Assembly (NCBI GenBank): GCA_951394405.1
Contig: OX596337.1
Span: 930,001-994,000, forward strand
Reading direction: 5' to 3'
Source: Coprinellus micaceus
Lineage: Eukaryota; Basidiomycota; Agaricomycetes; Agaricales; Psathyrellaceae
DNA: 64,000 nt
The notes under the pieces were generated by a model. That model worked only from the letters and a program-made list of their open reading frames with translations. It did not search any database and had not been told where the DNA came from. Both the position numbers and the translations under genes were made by a program. Shown in pieces: positions 1-12,869 of the stretch. Position 1 is the stretch's first letter, and each line of letters opens with the position of its first letter.

Positions 1-1761
1 CCGGGTACGACAGTGGATCTCGCACGACTCCGTTGGTCTGGAGGGCTGCAAGGTCTGGGGCGACCACCATCATCGAATACCTCGCCACCGACAAGCCCGT
101 CGCCTCTTTCCTGCACTACTCGACGTCATCGTCGGGCGTTCGTGCTGAACAACTCCGTCGCACTCCTGATTTGGAGAAGGTTCTTCCTCTCTGGCTTGGT
201 TGGACCATCAACTCCTTGGGAGAATCGCCGTTCACTGCAGCCATCGTCGGGAACTCTCTAAAGTCCATCAAGGTGTTGTTCTCGACCAAGCCGCAGTTTA
301 TGAAGACCACCCTTCATCAATCGTGAGTCCCCTAGTCTCGAAGGCAAAGCTCAAAGCTGACCTATGCTTTGGCTATCAGCATCAAATTCTCTGGGTTCAA
401 TGCTTTCATGCTGGCCGTCTTCACTAAGGCCGAGCCGGAGATCCTGGATTATCTACTCGCCAAGTCCATCTCTCCGGCCGGCCACGATGTGGCGAGGGGG
501 TAAGTTTACTCATTCCTTCTATTGTTCCAGATAAACTGACTATATCTCTCAGCTTCAACGTTTTCCATCAAGCCTGCTTCGACAGGGATCTTCCTCGACT
601 TCGTTACTTGCTTGAAAAGCTACCCAAGGATGTCTCTCAGGAGCTTCTCAAGCGTCAGTCAAAAGGTCGGCTGAGCACGGTGCGTATCTAGCCTTATCCA
701 CACCCGGGCCCTGAATGTAACCTTACACCTCATTAGCCATTGCACATCGCTGTTAGCCAAGGGGTCCCCGAAATGGTCAAGGCCATCCTGAACTTCGACA
801 ACACGACTGCCCTCTATCGCAACATCGATGGACAGACCCCCCTTCACTCTGGTGTTGCGCAAGGGTATCACGTTGTCGTTAACGAGCTTCTCGCAACGCC
901 CCAGCGCGGCGGGCTATTCCTCGAAGACTGTATTGGTCAAACTCCATTGGAATTAGCCGCGCTCAAGGAGCTCTTGTCGCGTCTCAAGAAGTCCCACCGA
1001 GAACGCATCGACACCGTCGAGTCCGATAGCTACGTCGACGCTACTGATCGCATTGCGCCCCACCGTATCGAGGAGCAGCTTCCTTTGCTCAGGAAAATCG
1101 TCAAGCAGATGATGGATGAAGGCAGGCCAAAGGATCCCCAGAAGTTCAACTTCGACATGACAGCCTTCGCCAACCTGTTGGAGAGCAACCTCGAGCAGTG
1201 GAAGCAGAAACTTGCTGCCCTTCCCCCGAAGCCGGAACCCAAGGAGGAAAAGGTCAACGAGAACCCGACTGAGAGCGAGAACGTCGATGCTACCTGGAAC
1301 GCAGTCCACGCAGCCTTGGTCGCTGCGGTCGAAGCAGGCGAGACCCGCCGCGAGTTGGCTAAGCTCTTGGACGTCCAGCAATCGGTGAAGGCACGGTTGG
1401 ATGAGGTCAGCAAGAAGAAGAAGGCCGTTGACTACGATTCCGACGCAGAGGAGGACCCTGAGGACGTGGAGGCTGGCCAATGCATGTTCCATATTCCCAG
1501 GTCTCCGGCCCATTTGTGAAGTTTGTGGGTATGATGTTCGCTATCCAGCACATGTATCTAGCGCTGATATCTAGCCTCGTAATAACTCTGTACTTCTAGT
1601 TCTTGTCAGTATCCACCGCTTTCGTTGAGATGTACCTCCGTATACTTGTGAACTCATTTGGATACTCCGGTCTCCCTGGGTATGTGAGCTTGAAACGGAT
1701 TGTTGCCGATGATGTCGTCATGGTCGACGAGCTCGTGGCTGATCGCGGCAACGCGCTCTGA
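1..1761 (+). CDS. Ankyrin-repeat protein, 5' end outside the window
   Basis: Coding exons can be followed from the left edge to about 320, then about 380-500, about 551-680, and from 736 on, separated by short GT-AG introns. The clearest ankyrin units are encoded at about 736-970, with PLHIAVSQG, TPLHSGVAQG and TPLELAALK. A charged, helical Lys/Glu-rich tail follows. Read straight through, the last long exon stops at 1519. A better end may be a GTGGGT donor at 1525 joined to 1600, which adds 53 residues and stops at 1761, but this needs an upstream junction near 1405-1500 that I cannot fix. The role is presumably protein-protein interaction; no specific function is recognised. Confidence is high for the family and moderate for the 3' structure. 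Confidence 0.7.
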
Positions 1762-1886
1762 AGTCGGCGAAACCCCTTGCCACTGACCCCATCCTTCATT
1801 CGGGACTGTAAGTGCACTCGCTACGGTATGGAAAGTTGAAAGGAAATGCTGACTCGACTCGATAGAGGGAGATAGACGGCACTGTC

Positions 1887-4706
1887 ATGGCCGATGTTGT
1901 CGCGGTCCAGCAGCAAGCACAGCCTGGACCTGCGCTCGGGCGTGCTCAGCAACACCTTATTCTCCTCCCATCGATATCTTCATACAACATCTCGCTCAAC
2001 CTCACTTCTATTCTATCGTATCTGCCATCGTCGAGCTTTCTCACCCGATCGAACTTGTTCAAGAGCATCAGGAGGAAGTGGTGGGAGGAAGTGACGGATA
2101 TCGGCGGTGCAGTCCCATTGACGGCGAGTGTTGTTCACCAAGCAGGAAGTGGGGGGTCGAGAGCAGCTGGAGGGATGGTTGTAGACATTGCGGCTTGGCC
2201 GACTGAGTCGATGCTGGAGGCGGTGGTGAACGAGCTTCCCTCAACGCATGCTGGGACAATAGGGGCCAGCGCAGGGACAACAGCAGCTCCTCCTCCTCCA
2301 CCAGGCTACCCGGGTCCCTGGGGGTTCTTTACGTCGGGATATATGCTTGGACTATTCCTCGTCGCAGTGTTCCTGCACCGGATTCAGAACATCATCGTCC
2401 CATCTCGACTTCCGCATTCCAGAAGGGGGAGGCTCAGCAGGAGGATGCAGCGGCTCCCTGGGGTTACAGCCTTATGGGACTCGATCTTTCCTCTGGACCT
2501 TTCAAACACAACGACGCGGCTTATCCTCCATCTACCCTCTCTCTACTCGCTATGCAAGGTCCTCCTCATCTGGTCCGTTCTGGTCCTCCAAACGTCGGAA
2601 CTCTACCCGGTCAATTCCAAGGTCGAGTGGGTCACCCGCCTAGGTCGCTGGGTCGAATGGCAAGAGATGAAAGACGTATGCTGGAAGACCTTCGTTGCTG
2701 TCTGCTCGGGCTTCGCAGTTGAGGGCTTCGTCAAAGCACTCGACGGCGTCGAAGCCGGGTTCCCCATCGGCAGCAACATGAACCCCAACACCTCGCCATT
2801 CAACATCGTGGGCTACGCTTTCCTCCTCCACATGTACGCCTCTCCGTTTGCGCATACCACCGCCCACAAGCAGGTTATTGTGCAGATGTCGCCAGGTGGA
2901 GAGGAGATTGGAAGGGAGAGCGTGACGATGCCCTCCCGCCCAGATAAGCATGCGGTGATAACGGTGGCTATCCCACTATTGCAGCTCACAATGTTCCATG
3001 CGCTAGCCATCTCAAAGAAGCTTGCGACTCACAGACTCCTGCCGACGACGCTCAGTTCCATACTATCGCTCATACACTTCCATGGGACGCTGCTATCGCT
3101 GCTGTACGGGTCTGACTGGTACGCATTCTGGCGGAACTCAACCGTGACTACCCCGGTCAGCCAGACGGCCAAAGAGATGGCAAGGGTCAAGTATCTGACC
3201 GCGTACCCGATTCTGAATTACATCCCCAACGCCTTCGAGACGGTGCTCATCGGCACCATCCTCCTCACCATCGGCCTCAACATCCTAGTCCAACTCGTCG
3301 TCAGAGGCCGAGTAGAACGTGTCTTCAGTGGGTTGGGTCTTAGGCGCACTGCTCCAATGTACGACTGGGATCAACAGCAGAACGACGGCCTCGACCAGCC
3401 TGAAGAGGATGTAGGAACTGGTTTTTGGGGCTTCATAAGGAGTTTACCATACGACGAAGACTTTGGGGTGCTGTTGCTGAGGATTGGAACTGCAAGCTTG
3501 GAGGCTACGGGGCTTAGGGGGTGGAGTAATGAGGTTGCTCCTATACCCGCTCCGGTGAGCAGGAGACGGAAATCGAAGAAGGCTGTTGTCGGTACCCAGC
3601 AGGATGAAGGGAGGGAATACGGTAGGGTTAGAATGGGTCGGGTTGGAGCTGGGAGTGTGGAGCCTGGACGTCAACACGTGTCTGCCCCGGTTGGGGCGAA
3701 TGCAGACCGAGACACCGAGGGTGGGCAGCTGAGGCAGAGGAAGAACGTAGGACATGTCCACCTGCGGGGACTGCACAACGAAGTTCGGGCGGTCGACTTG
3801 GGTATGAACGACGGGAATTCTGGGACGTCGAGAGGGAATTTGTGGTGGAGGTACACTGTGGAGACTGTCAGGTTCTTCGGCGCAGGTTTCGCTGCGGGTA
3901 TGGGGCTTTTGAGGATGGCTTGGGCGTGGATTATGTATACCATTAGGGGCCAGGGCAGAGGCAAAACGTTGGCGAGTGTGGGTAGGAACCGGAATAGGAC
4001 ATCTGGGCAGAGACAAGGTCGACACGAGGCGGGGGATGGGGAAGACGAAGAAGCTGAAGAAGAGAGTGAAGGGGACATATACGCCAGGTTCCTGAGGGGC
4101 GAGAATATTTCAGACGACGACGAGGAAGATGCGGAATTTGTTGGGGATGAAGATGGTGATGCAGATTGGCGTGAAGCCACGGGTGGACTTGACGAGGAGG
4201 ATAACGGGGATGTGAGCGACGGTGAGGACGAACACAAAGAGGCTTTTGGCCTGTTCACCGACCTTCTGAGGAACGAAGGGTCAAACAACGGTAACACCAA
4301 CCGCGACCTCGTTCTTGCCCACCTAATCGACAAATCACCTATGACCCGCCGGCGCTGGAACTCACTTACATCCCCTGATCGTGGTTCCTCCCGCCGCCTC
4401 AACCGACGCACTCCCTCCCGTTGGGACTCCGAAGACGATTCAGACCCTTTCGCCTTGGAACGTGCACCGAGTACTTCGTCAAGTACATCCGCTGCATCAC
4501 TGGAGAAGGCGAATGAGATCGCAGCTCGAAGTGTTTGCGTAGTCTGTATGTCGGAGGCAAGAGACGTTATTTGTTGGCCGTGTCGGTGTTTGGCGATGTG
4601 CGACGGGTGTAGGGAGGCCTCAGCGGCGAGGAGTGCACCGACGAAGCATAGGTGTCCGTGTTGTAGGGCGATTGTGGAGGGGTATTCGAGGATTTATGTG
4701 CCGTAG
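1887..4706 (+). CDS. Asi1/Asi3-like transmembrane RING E3 ubiquitin ligase
   Basis: One 939-residue open frame from ATG 1887. The N-terminal half has several hydrophobic segments, for example around residues 150-170, 210-235, 345-420 and 450-475. A long acidic and basic low-complexity region follows. The last 60 residues form a C4-type RING with CVVC, CRC, CDGC and CPCC pairs, ending in SRIYVP almost at the stop. A multi-pass membrane protein with a RING at its extreme C-terminus is the layout of yeast Asi1/Asi3, inner-nuclear-membrane ubiquitin ligases of protein quality control. The call rests on layout and RING type, not on an alignment. It starts 126 bp after the ankyrin gene. A small intron just upstream of the ATG is possible. 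Confidence 0.75.
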   Translation: MADVVAVQQQAQPGPALGRAQQHLILLPSISSYNISLNLTSILSYLPSSSFLTRSNLFKSIRRKWWEEVTDIGGAVPLTASVVHQAGSGGSRAAGGMVVDIAAWPTESMLEAVVNELPSTHAGTIGASAGTTAAPPPPPGYPGPWGFFTSGYMLGLFLVAVFLHRIQNIIVPSRLPHSRRGRLSRRMQRLPGVTALWDSIFPLDLSNTTTRLILHLPSLYSLCKVLLIWSVLVLQTSELYPVNSKVEWVTRLGRWVEWQEMKDVCWKTFVAVCSGFAVEGFVKALDGVEAGFPIGSNMNPNTSPFNIVGYAFLLHMYASPFAHTTAHKQVIVQMSPGGEEIGRESVTMPSRPDKHAVITVAIPLLQLTMFHALAISKKLATHRLLPTTLSSILSLIHFHGTLLSLLYGSDWYAFWRNSTVTTPVSQTAKEMARVKYLTAYPILNYIPNAFETVLIGTILLTIGLNILVQLVVRGRVERVFSGLGLRRTAPMYDWDQQQNDGLDQPEEDVGTGFWGFIRSLPYDEDFGVLLLRIGTASLEATGLRGWSNEVAPIPAPVSRRRKSKKAVVGTQQDEGREYGRVRMGRVGAGSVEPGRQHVSAPVGANADRDTEGGQLRQRKNVGHVHLRGLHNEVRAVDLGMNDGNSGTSRGNLWWRYTVETVRFFGAGFAAGMGLLRMAWAWIMYTIRGQGRGKTLASVGRNRNRTSGQRQGRHEAGDGEDEEAEEESEGDIYARFLRGENISDDDEEDAEFVGDEDGDADWREATGGLDEEDNGDVSDGEDEHKEAFGLFTDLLRNEGSNNGNTNRDLVLAHLIDKSPMTRRRWNSLTSPDRGSSRRLNRRTPSRWDSEDDSDPFALERAPSTSSSTSAASLEKANEIAARSVCVVCMSEARDVICWPCRCLAMCDGCREASAARSAPTKHRCPCCRAIVEGYSRIYVP

Positions 4707-5055
4707 ACGTTTTGCGGTGGTGTGGTGAGGACGGGTAGGAAGGGAACTCGGAAGTGTGTATTTTGTTTGGAAGGGTAGATGTTGTATCACTGTACTTTTG
4801 GAACGAATCAGCAGCACGCCCGCCATTTCTATGTTGTACACGGTAACCGATCGAGTCATTTTTTGGCGGACGTCGCTGGATCGGCCGACCAAAGGCTAGT
4901 ATTCGGGTATATTTGGGACTTTGGCGGCGGGCGCCTATTTACACAACACGACCGCTTTAGGCTATCTGGGACAATGGTGCAACAAGAATGACGAGACTTC
5001 GTATCATATCAATCTTTTATGATCTTGGTATAATCCTGGGGAGGATAGCGGAGCT
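4707..5055. other. Convergent 3' intergenic region
   Basis: This stretch lies between the 3' ends of the RING ligase gene and the minus-strand F-box gene. I see no coding, RNA or repeat feature in it. Confidence 0.5.
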
Positions 5056-7042
5056 TCACGAGCCCCCCAGCTTCCCTGACTTGGGATACAAGCTATATTC
5101 CTCGATGTCATCAACGACCCCCATGAATCCTTCGTCCCAATGTTTGTACCGTCCATACAGCGACGGGATCCGCCCACCCATGCGTCGCATACCCGGCGGC
5201 CTATTGTGCGGCCAAAGACCGAAGACAAAGGCGTTCAGCCCGTATGAGACGAATGGTACAAGGGCTTTCTCCAGTTTCTTGATCGTAGGGTGGGATTGCT
5301 GGCGTATGTCAGAGGCGTGGATGATAAGTTGCTGCATCTGCGTGAGGGGACGCGACGCCGAGGCGAACTTCCCATCCTGGATGGCTTGAGTACGTGATGC
5401 GACGAGAGTAGACAAGTGTTGGAACGGGAATGCGAAGTCGGCCTCGGCCTCGCCGTCGGAGTCCTCATCTTCCCAATCTTCGTCGTCGGAGTCGAACGTA
5501 TCGATTTGACCAAAACTGGCTTTGTCTGCCTTGATATAGATACCCAAAGCTTGGAGTGAGGCCATGTTGAACTTGCCTGGCTGGAACGTCAAGTGGTCGA
5601 GGAATTTCTCAAACTCCGAAGAGATGGAGATGAACAACTCTTGCATTTGAGGAACAGTTTCGACGATCATGGTTATGATGGACCCAGACAGGGGCACGAT
5701 GACGAGAGTGAGATGCGTCAGGCTGGCAAATTGGTTGGGTGTGTCCAAATCCCAGATGCAGTTGGATGTGTTGGCGAGCAAGAGCTTCATGGTCCTGAGG
5801 GAGGGCATATGGACCCCTTGGATGGGTCGCTCTCCGAATGGCGAGACGTGAATGCATACGAGCTCGGTGAGATGTGCAAGGGTCGCTGTGTCGGGTTGCA
5901 GGTACACAACCTTATCATCGGGGTCATTGGGGTCGTAGTCGAAGAGGTCGAAGCACCCTTTCTGAAGAGATGTGCACCGCTTGAGTATTGCTTGCCATTG
6001 GCGCAAAGGCACTGTCTCTCCGATGAAGAGATGCGTGAGCTGCGACCATGGGATGTGAAGGGGTAGATCGCGGGGGGGTAGGACTCCTTGGAAGACCGCC
6101 TGGGTCAGATTTGGGAGGGAAGGTAAGTCCGGCAGAGCAGGCTTCTTGTTCCGGACTGGTTGGTCGTGGATGTCGCTGCAGACCACAATGGATGAGACGC
6201 TTGGGAGGGTTAGCTTACTCATCCCAAGCGCTAGTGGGTCTGCCTTGATTAGGGCGCGCTGTAATTGCTGGAGGGCCGGACCATTGAGAAGTGTTGAAAG
6301 TTCGATGGTCTCTTCAGATCCCCGACGACCACCCCAGGTGTCTCGTCGTCCATATGCGTTTAAAACGAGCGACCAAGGGCGTGATGCGACGCGGTCCATC
6401 CAAACTGAGATACCATGGGCGTGTGAGGCTTTGACTAAGGGGTACTTTCCTGGCTTCTGCTCCTGCGCGTTGATAGTGAAGCTCGCAGCCGCCCAAAGAT
6501 AAGGAGTGCTGGTCGCAACGGTGTTCCAATATTTGCAAACGAGGCAGAGTAATCCCAGACGGGGTCTCTTGTCCTCAACGTCCTCGTAGTCGTCCTCTTC
6601 GTCTGAGTAAGAAGCATAGATGTAGGAGCTCGTGTCCTTCTTGTACGACTCCCCACCCGGGACAAGGTAAAACTCGAATATTTTGGCCAGCACGCTTGCA
6701 GGAATCTTGCGCATGGCCGAGAGCAGCCCGTGGCACGCTCTGACCTTCGCCACAATAGGCCGAAGCTCTTCCTCATAGTCTTCGGCAGCGTAGCGGCTCC
6801 CGTAGTTGTATTCGTAAGACAGGAGTTCCTGAATCGCGTGGTGCTGTTGCTTCAGTTCCTTCATGGTTTTCATGATCGCTGGTCGAATAGCTGCTGGCAT
6901 TTCACGGTGGGTGTTCGCAGCATTGACGATGTCGGCGGGTAAACCCAGCTGGGTGATACCATTTCAATAGGGTCAGCGGCGAAGTTTGGACGAAACCCGA
7001 GCGGAATTGGCATACATTGTGAAGGCGGTGTCTCATACCCAT
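5056..7042 (-). CDS. F-box-like protein with tiny first exon
   Basis: The main exon runs 6948-5056. A coiled N-terminal helix is followed by an F-box-like motif (MRKIPASVLAKIFEFYL ... LVCKYWNTVATSTPYLWAA), then an irregular leucine-rich region and an acidic stretch near residue 490. F-box proteins of this type are substrate adaptors of SCF ubiquitin ligases, bound through Skp1; the target is unknown. The open frame has an internal ATG at 6900. The frame continues upstream to a CAG acceptor, beginning LGLPADIV. The paralogue at 54781-56572 has LGLPRDII at the same place, also right after a splice site. I therefore place the start at ATG 7042, in a 27-nt first exon (7042-7016) with a GTATGC donor. 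If that is wrong, the start is 6900. Confidence 0.75.
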
Positions 7043-8037
7043 GGTGAGCTGGTGGTGGATTTGAACGTGAACGGGCACGTCTCGACGTGTCACAATTTAA
7101 AGGTGAGGATCCCAAGGAACCATCTTTCCACCAGGGTCCTAGCTCGTGTCGTAAGCACATCGTGCCTCGGGGCAAAGATGACAGGTCGGGCTTAGTCGCC
7201 TGCGGGTCGGTAAGATTCAATTACAGCTTGAGCGACGCGAGCCGCTCGCTGTTCAGTTGCATTTGGGTTTCGACCACCTGGAAGGATTCGAAGACATGAT
7301 AATTGGGAAGTGGGGGGATTCGGAGTGGGCTACTACCCCACCCCCGCATGGCCAAGCCTGAGGTGGGTCCGTGTGGATCCCAGTCCAAGCAAAACCAAGA
7401 GCCTACCGCCGCGCCAGCTCGACTTCCCAGTTCCAGCACAAGGTTCCCTAGCAAATTCCAGTGATCGTGTTGGTCAAGAAAGCAGGAAGAGACAACATCT
7501 AGCTAGGTAATAGTACTGCTACAACGTCAAGTAAGATAACTGGCGTATGTTATGACACTCATTCGTGAGTAAAGTAGGTAGGATGGGTGAAAATATGCAA
7601 TGATCAAGCGGTATAATCGTGAGGGTGTCAAGTGGGGTGTGGGCACGGAATATACAGACGATGCGATGGGGGTGTGGGTTGTACGATGTGATAGTGTAGG
7701 CTCGTACGATCGGTGGCGTGGACCTCTAAAATGTAAATAATGGGAGTATGCGATCGTGACCGCGAGTGATTATCGTCACGCCGATGGGAAGAGCGAACGG
7801 GAGAGCGAGGGATGCAGGACGACTGATAGTATACAGCAATAAAAGTAGCCAATAAATAGCTCCGACGATGAATGCAAGAAGGGGAGGGTGGCGGGTGTGG
7901 TGGCAGGGAAATGAAGGGTCATGCAAGATCCGAATTTTTGGGGGTCGTTCAAGGAAGGGGAGGAATGGAATGGTCGACCATGACCCCGCTAATCCTGTTG
8001 AACACAGCTTCGGGATATTGCCTGGAAGGAAATTCAA
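7043..8037. other. Intergenic region upstream of the F-box gene
   Basis: About 1 kb between two minus-strand genes. It must contain the F-box promoter and the PPR gene's 3' UTR. I see no coding exon, RNA gene or repeat. Confidence 0.5.
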
Positions 8038-11000
8038 TCAGTTGAAACGCCCACGATCCGCAAACACAACCACATACCTTGACCTCAACCTATCCAAAAG
8101 GCTCTGGGCCCGATCCCTATCGCCAACGCCCAACTCCGCACGAATCATCGCCTCCCAAGTCGACGGCTCCCTATACACAGGCTCCATCACACCAACCGCC
8201 GGAGCAGTTGCAGGCTCATGCGGAGCATGGTTATTCGGCGCCGCAACACCTGTCGGGGGGTCCAACATACTCTCGAAGATCATCCTCGCCTGCTCCACAT
8301 CGCCCGAATTCGCGTGTCCCTTGATCAAGAAGTTCGCCACATACGCCGTCATATGCACGTTGTCCTCGACCATCCTCTCCATGAACGAACGGATGAGCTC
8401 GGTGCGCTTGTTCGCGACGAGGGCGTTGATGAGGGCCTCGTAGGCGACAGCGTCGCGGGGGACACCGTAGGTGGGGATGGAATCGAAAGCGGCGATGGCG
8501 CGGTCGACGTCCTTGCAGACGCAGCCGTAGGCGTTGATGAGAGACGCGAAGTGAGACCCGTTGATCTGAACAGAGCTGTCGGTGGTGAGTTGTTGCCAAA
8601 CGGATTCCATGGCACCGATGTCAACGGGCTCAATGGAGCCGTAGATGTCCAAGAGCAACTTAAAGAATCGGGTCAGTTACAGTCGGACTCCAGATATACT
8701 TGCACGTACCTTGTAGGTGTGAACAGTGGGCTTAACACCCTGCCTAACCATCTCCTCATAGAACCACAACGCCCTCTCCCTATTCGGCTTCGTCGCCGTA
8801 TACATCTGCATCATCGTATTAAACGGCGGGATCCTCGGCTTAAAGGTCTTCTGCTCCGACATCTCCTGGAACAACGCCTCCGCACTAACCGTATCCCCCA
8901 CCCTCGCACACGCACCAATCATCGCGCCATAGGTAATCGACGACGGCCTCACACCGCACTCCCTCATCTGCTTGAACAGCTCCAACGCCTGGTCCGCCTT
9001 CCTTGCCCTAGCGAGCTTGGAGATGATGTTGTTGTAGAGGTAGAGGTTGGGGTGCACGCCGACCTGGAGGGCCTCGTTCCAGAGCATGAGAGCGTTGGTC
9101 GCGTCGTCGGTGGTGTCCTTGACGTTGAGGATCAACGCGCCATAGGCGTCGGGGCTGGGGTTGAAAGGGCGACCAGCAGTGCGCGAGAACTCGAGGATCC
9201 TGAGACGGTGGACATGTGCGGCCTCGATGTCGCCAGCCTGAGCAAGGGCAACGATCATGTTATCCTCGATCTGGACCCACCACACGCCCCTCTTACTCTC
9301 GTAGATCTTGCCCTTCGCCGAAGCTAAATACGCCTGCGCAACACCATAAATCTCCTGCACCCTATCAAGCTGGTTCAACCTCCCACAAGCCTGGATAAGT
9401 CGCCCAAGCGTAGGGATGTTAGGCACCTGTCCCTTCTTCTCGAGCGCCTCCTGGAAAAGGGTGTATGCCTGACCCGCCCGGTCGGTGATACCGAGCTGGT
9501 AGTTCCTGAGGAGGTTGTCGATTTGCGAGCTGACCGGGGCGCTGGTGGTCAAGCTGTTACGGTAGATGCGAGCGGTGGGAGGGGGGGAGACCATGTCGAT
9601 GCGGTCGATGGGGGAGGGAGAGGCGGCGTCAAGCTTTTCCTTCAGCTGGTTGTACCTGACCGCGACGACCTCTTCGTACGTAGCGAGGTAGGCCGGTCCG
9701 AGCTTGCCGAAGTACTCCCTGGACCAGTCAACATCGCGGCCGAGGGAAACGTGTTCGACGATGGTCATCCGGGCGTGGAAGTCGCACAGCTCGTCGGTGA
9801 AGGGGACGTTGGCGGCAGCCATATCTTCCAAAAACGAGGGGAGACCTTGGAACGCGTACTCGGGGACGACATCAGCGGGGAGGGGCTCGCGCTCAAGGTA
9901 CAGCGCGGACGACAGCAGGATCCTCCACGCATCAATCGGAAGGGCAGCAACATCAACCAAACCGGCTTGCCTGTCCTTGGAATAGTTGTGCAACAACCAC
10001 CCGGCCTGGGCGGGAGGGATCCTCAACCCAAGCCTCTCCGAAGCGAGACGAGCCAAATCCATCGCAGTCGCAAAGGTCCAAGCGGTGTGGGTCCCGGCAG
10101 CCCTGCGGCATATCCGCTCGATAACGCCCAAGACGAAGTTCTGGAGAGACTGTGTAACACCAATCGCGTCGAATTGCGCCAAAGACTTGTCCTGATCCAT
10201 CACCTCCAATTGCCCAAAGACGAGCTTCTCCGCCAAGTTGACCGCTACGCCGTACTCGCCGAGAACAGTGTAAGCCTCGCACACTCCAAAGGCCGCACGG
10301 TGCTGGAAATGATCCCAGGGGCGACCGGGCTTCATCAGGTTTTCGGTGACGAACTGGAGGCGCTGAAGAGCGACGTCTTTGGCGGCAGTTTGAACAGACT
10401 TGAGGTTGGCATCCAGAACGGATTCATGGAGCTCGATGAGCGCGACACCCTGAGTCCTCCCCGCGTTGGCCCAGAACAACTGCTTGACGGTTTGTTTATC
10501 GTCGATCAAAGCCTTGAAAAGCGAATTGAGCTCGTCGACCTGCTCCTCCTTGACGAGGGCGGTCAGCATGATCTCCCACGCGGGTCGGTTAGGTCGGGTT
10601 GGGCGTCCCTTGGGCAAAGCAGCGTCGGCGTCCTCAGCGGGGGCGTCCGTCTGCTGCAAGAGGCGCTTGAACCAGGACAGGGCGGTGGGGATATCTCCAG
10701 TAGTGACGAAACCGTTAATGATAGCCGTGTACGTTTTGCTGACGGGGGGAGGGATAGTGCTGCCGTTGTCCTCCTCAGCGGCCTTGAGCATCGTCTCCAG
10801 AATCTCGATCGCCTTCTCAGGCTCGCCCTTGAGGAAGTAGATGTCGATCATCTCTCCCCAGCATTCGGTCTTCTGCACCTTCAAGTTAGGCGAGGCGTAA
10901 AGTTCGCCCTTCTCCTCCTTCCCGCGGTACTTGTTGAAGACGAGCTCTGCACCCTTGTAATCGCCGCTGTTCTTGAACGCGACCATGAGAAGGCGGTAAA

Positions 11001-12598
11001 CGTCAGGGTCGGGGAGTTGGTCACGCTGTTCCAGGTACGAGAGGACATGTAAGGCAGCGTTGACGTTTCCATGGATTGACGCGGAGGCGAGCAGGCGCTT
11101 GTAGATGGTGAAGTACAACCTGGAATTGCCTCCAACCGACACAACGGCCTCGAACAGGCGCATCGCGCTGGGGAAGTTATTCTCCTCCTTGATCGCCCCG
11201 AAGCCCTCCCGGTTCTTCGGAGGGAGGGTGTCGAGCGACTGGAGGAGCTGGTGCACTTCAGTATCGCGGACGCAGAACAGTTCGATGAGCAGGGTGTAGG
11301 TGCGGTGGTCGGGACGGATAGAGCGAGAGAGCATGGTGTTGTAAAGTTCCAGAGGGAGGTGCAAAGGCGCGAACGGTTGGCGAAGTCGCGCGAGACCTTC
11401 CAGCGCAGAGTTGTAGTCGGCGATGTTGGGTTGAGGACTCGCCTCCGGGGAGATGTCGATCAAGGCTTGCGTCTCCTGGTGGACTCCTTCAGCATCGCCG
11501 CCGTCGATGGCCGCTCGAATGCGTAAACCGTGAGCTGTCTCGCATTGTTTCCAGACTCGGAAAGATTGAGTCTCTGAAGGCGCGGTCGTGGCGACAGATT
11601 CGGGTTCGGAGACGAAGGAGGACGATGAGCCAGCCGATGGAGATTCTGGGGTTTCACTCCGCACGGGCGTTTCATGGTGAGGCGCGCTTGCGGAGGTTGA
11701 GCTGTGACGGACCGGGAGTTGAGGAGAGGCAGGGAGGGGAAGTTCAGCGGGGTGGATGATAGGCGAGGAGAGGACGGAAACCGGGGACGACGTCGAGTTC
11801 CGACGAGGCCGGGGAGAGCTAGGGACTGGGGAAGCCGACCTTGACTGCACGCGAGCCGGTGCCTCTTCAGTTACTTCCGCCTGCTCAAGCGCAACAGCAG
11901 GGGTCGGTGGCGGTACCGTGAGATCCTCGACTGTCTCCTGCTCGGCCTGTGCGGGGGCCTGGGACTGCTGCTGGGCAGCGTTGAAGGCGTGCAGCGAGCG
12001 AGCTTGCAGCTGGACGACCTTCAACACGCTGGGCTTCTCGCTAACGGGGAGGGCGTCTCCCTTCTTCTTGCCCTTGTCCCTCGGCAGCAGGCTGTTGACG
12101 CTGGAACTGCGCAACCGAGTCCTCTTTGCTGGGGTGACCGACTTTTTGAGCATCGCCCTGCGAGCGGCAGGGTGCATGTCTTCCTCCTCCACTGGTGCGG
12201 GCCCATCTTGCGAGGTCAGAGCGTTGGCTTGGGTAACGGCGCGGGCAGCGCTCTGTAGTCCTACATTTTAACAGCACTTCAAAAAGGTGTAGTAGGGAAC
12301 TGCGCACGTTGTATCCGGTGTAAAACCTGCTTCCAGGCTTGTTCTTGGTTCCACCCTGCGATCCAGGTCCATGGGAACCGCCATGGGCGTTCGCCTTGGC
12401 CCCGTTCGCCGATATTGAGGACGACGACGACGACGCGGCGACTAGCCCAGTGCCTGGCGCCGAGCCAGACGACGACGCCGAGGTATTATCTGGGCGCAAC
12501 TGGAGGACATTGCGCAAGTTGGCCTGGTTCTGGACCGCTGCGGCAGCACCACGGGTGACGGTGGAGTGTAGTAGATTTGTGGCTACTTTTGGGAGCAT
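8038..12598 (-). CDS. Large mitochondrial pentatricopeptide repeat (PPR) protein
   Basis: Three exons, 12598-12308, 12252-8710 and 8658-8038, give 1484 residues. Both introns have clean GT-AG ends and are about 50 nt. The start (MLPKVATNLL) opens a basic, hydroxylated stretch without acidic residues, typical of a mitochondrial presequence. A disordered Ser/Pro/Glu-rich region of about 250 residues follows, then helical repeats. The clearest PPR units lie near the C-terminus, around YNNIISKLARARKADQAL, TYGAMIGACARVGD and FNTMMQMYTATKPN. PPR proteins bind organellar RNA in a sequence-specific way, acting in processing, stability or translation. This size is common for fungal mitochondrial RNA factors. 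I do not assign an orthologue. Confidence 0.85.
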
Positions 12599-12869
12599 TT
12601 TGAGAGGGACCCAGGCAGCCCGGGTACACTGGAGTGAGGGGAATCGAGGCCCTTGGAAGGCCTGCCTCCGTCTGTGGCCGTGGCTGATATGGGAGGGGGT
12701 GACGGGGAAAGGGTGCACACTCGGAGTCACAATTATATTTATTTAATTTCTTTTTTTTTTGCCGCCAGTGCTGCGTAAGCAGACCGCTGGGAAAATATGC
12801 CGGCGACCGGGACGACCCGAAAGCGGATCACCACGGTTGCCAGTGCACGTGCAGGCGCGTTTCATTAAA

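Noticed and set aside
3444..4411. Minus-strand Ser/Pro-rich frames
   Set aside because: Antisense to the acidic region of the RING ligase gene; no family resemblance.
8218..11052. Long plus-strand open frames (for example 8218-9327 and 9523-11052)
   Set aside because: They lie antisense to the PPR gene and have Arg/Gly-rich, low-quality composition with no domain. They are shadows of the real gene.
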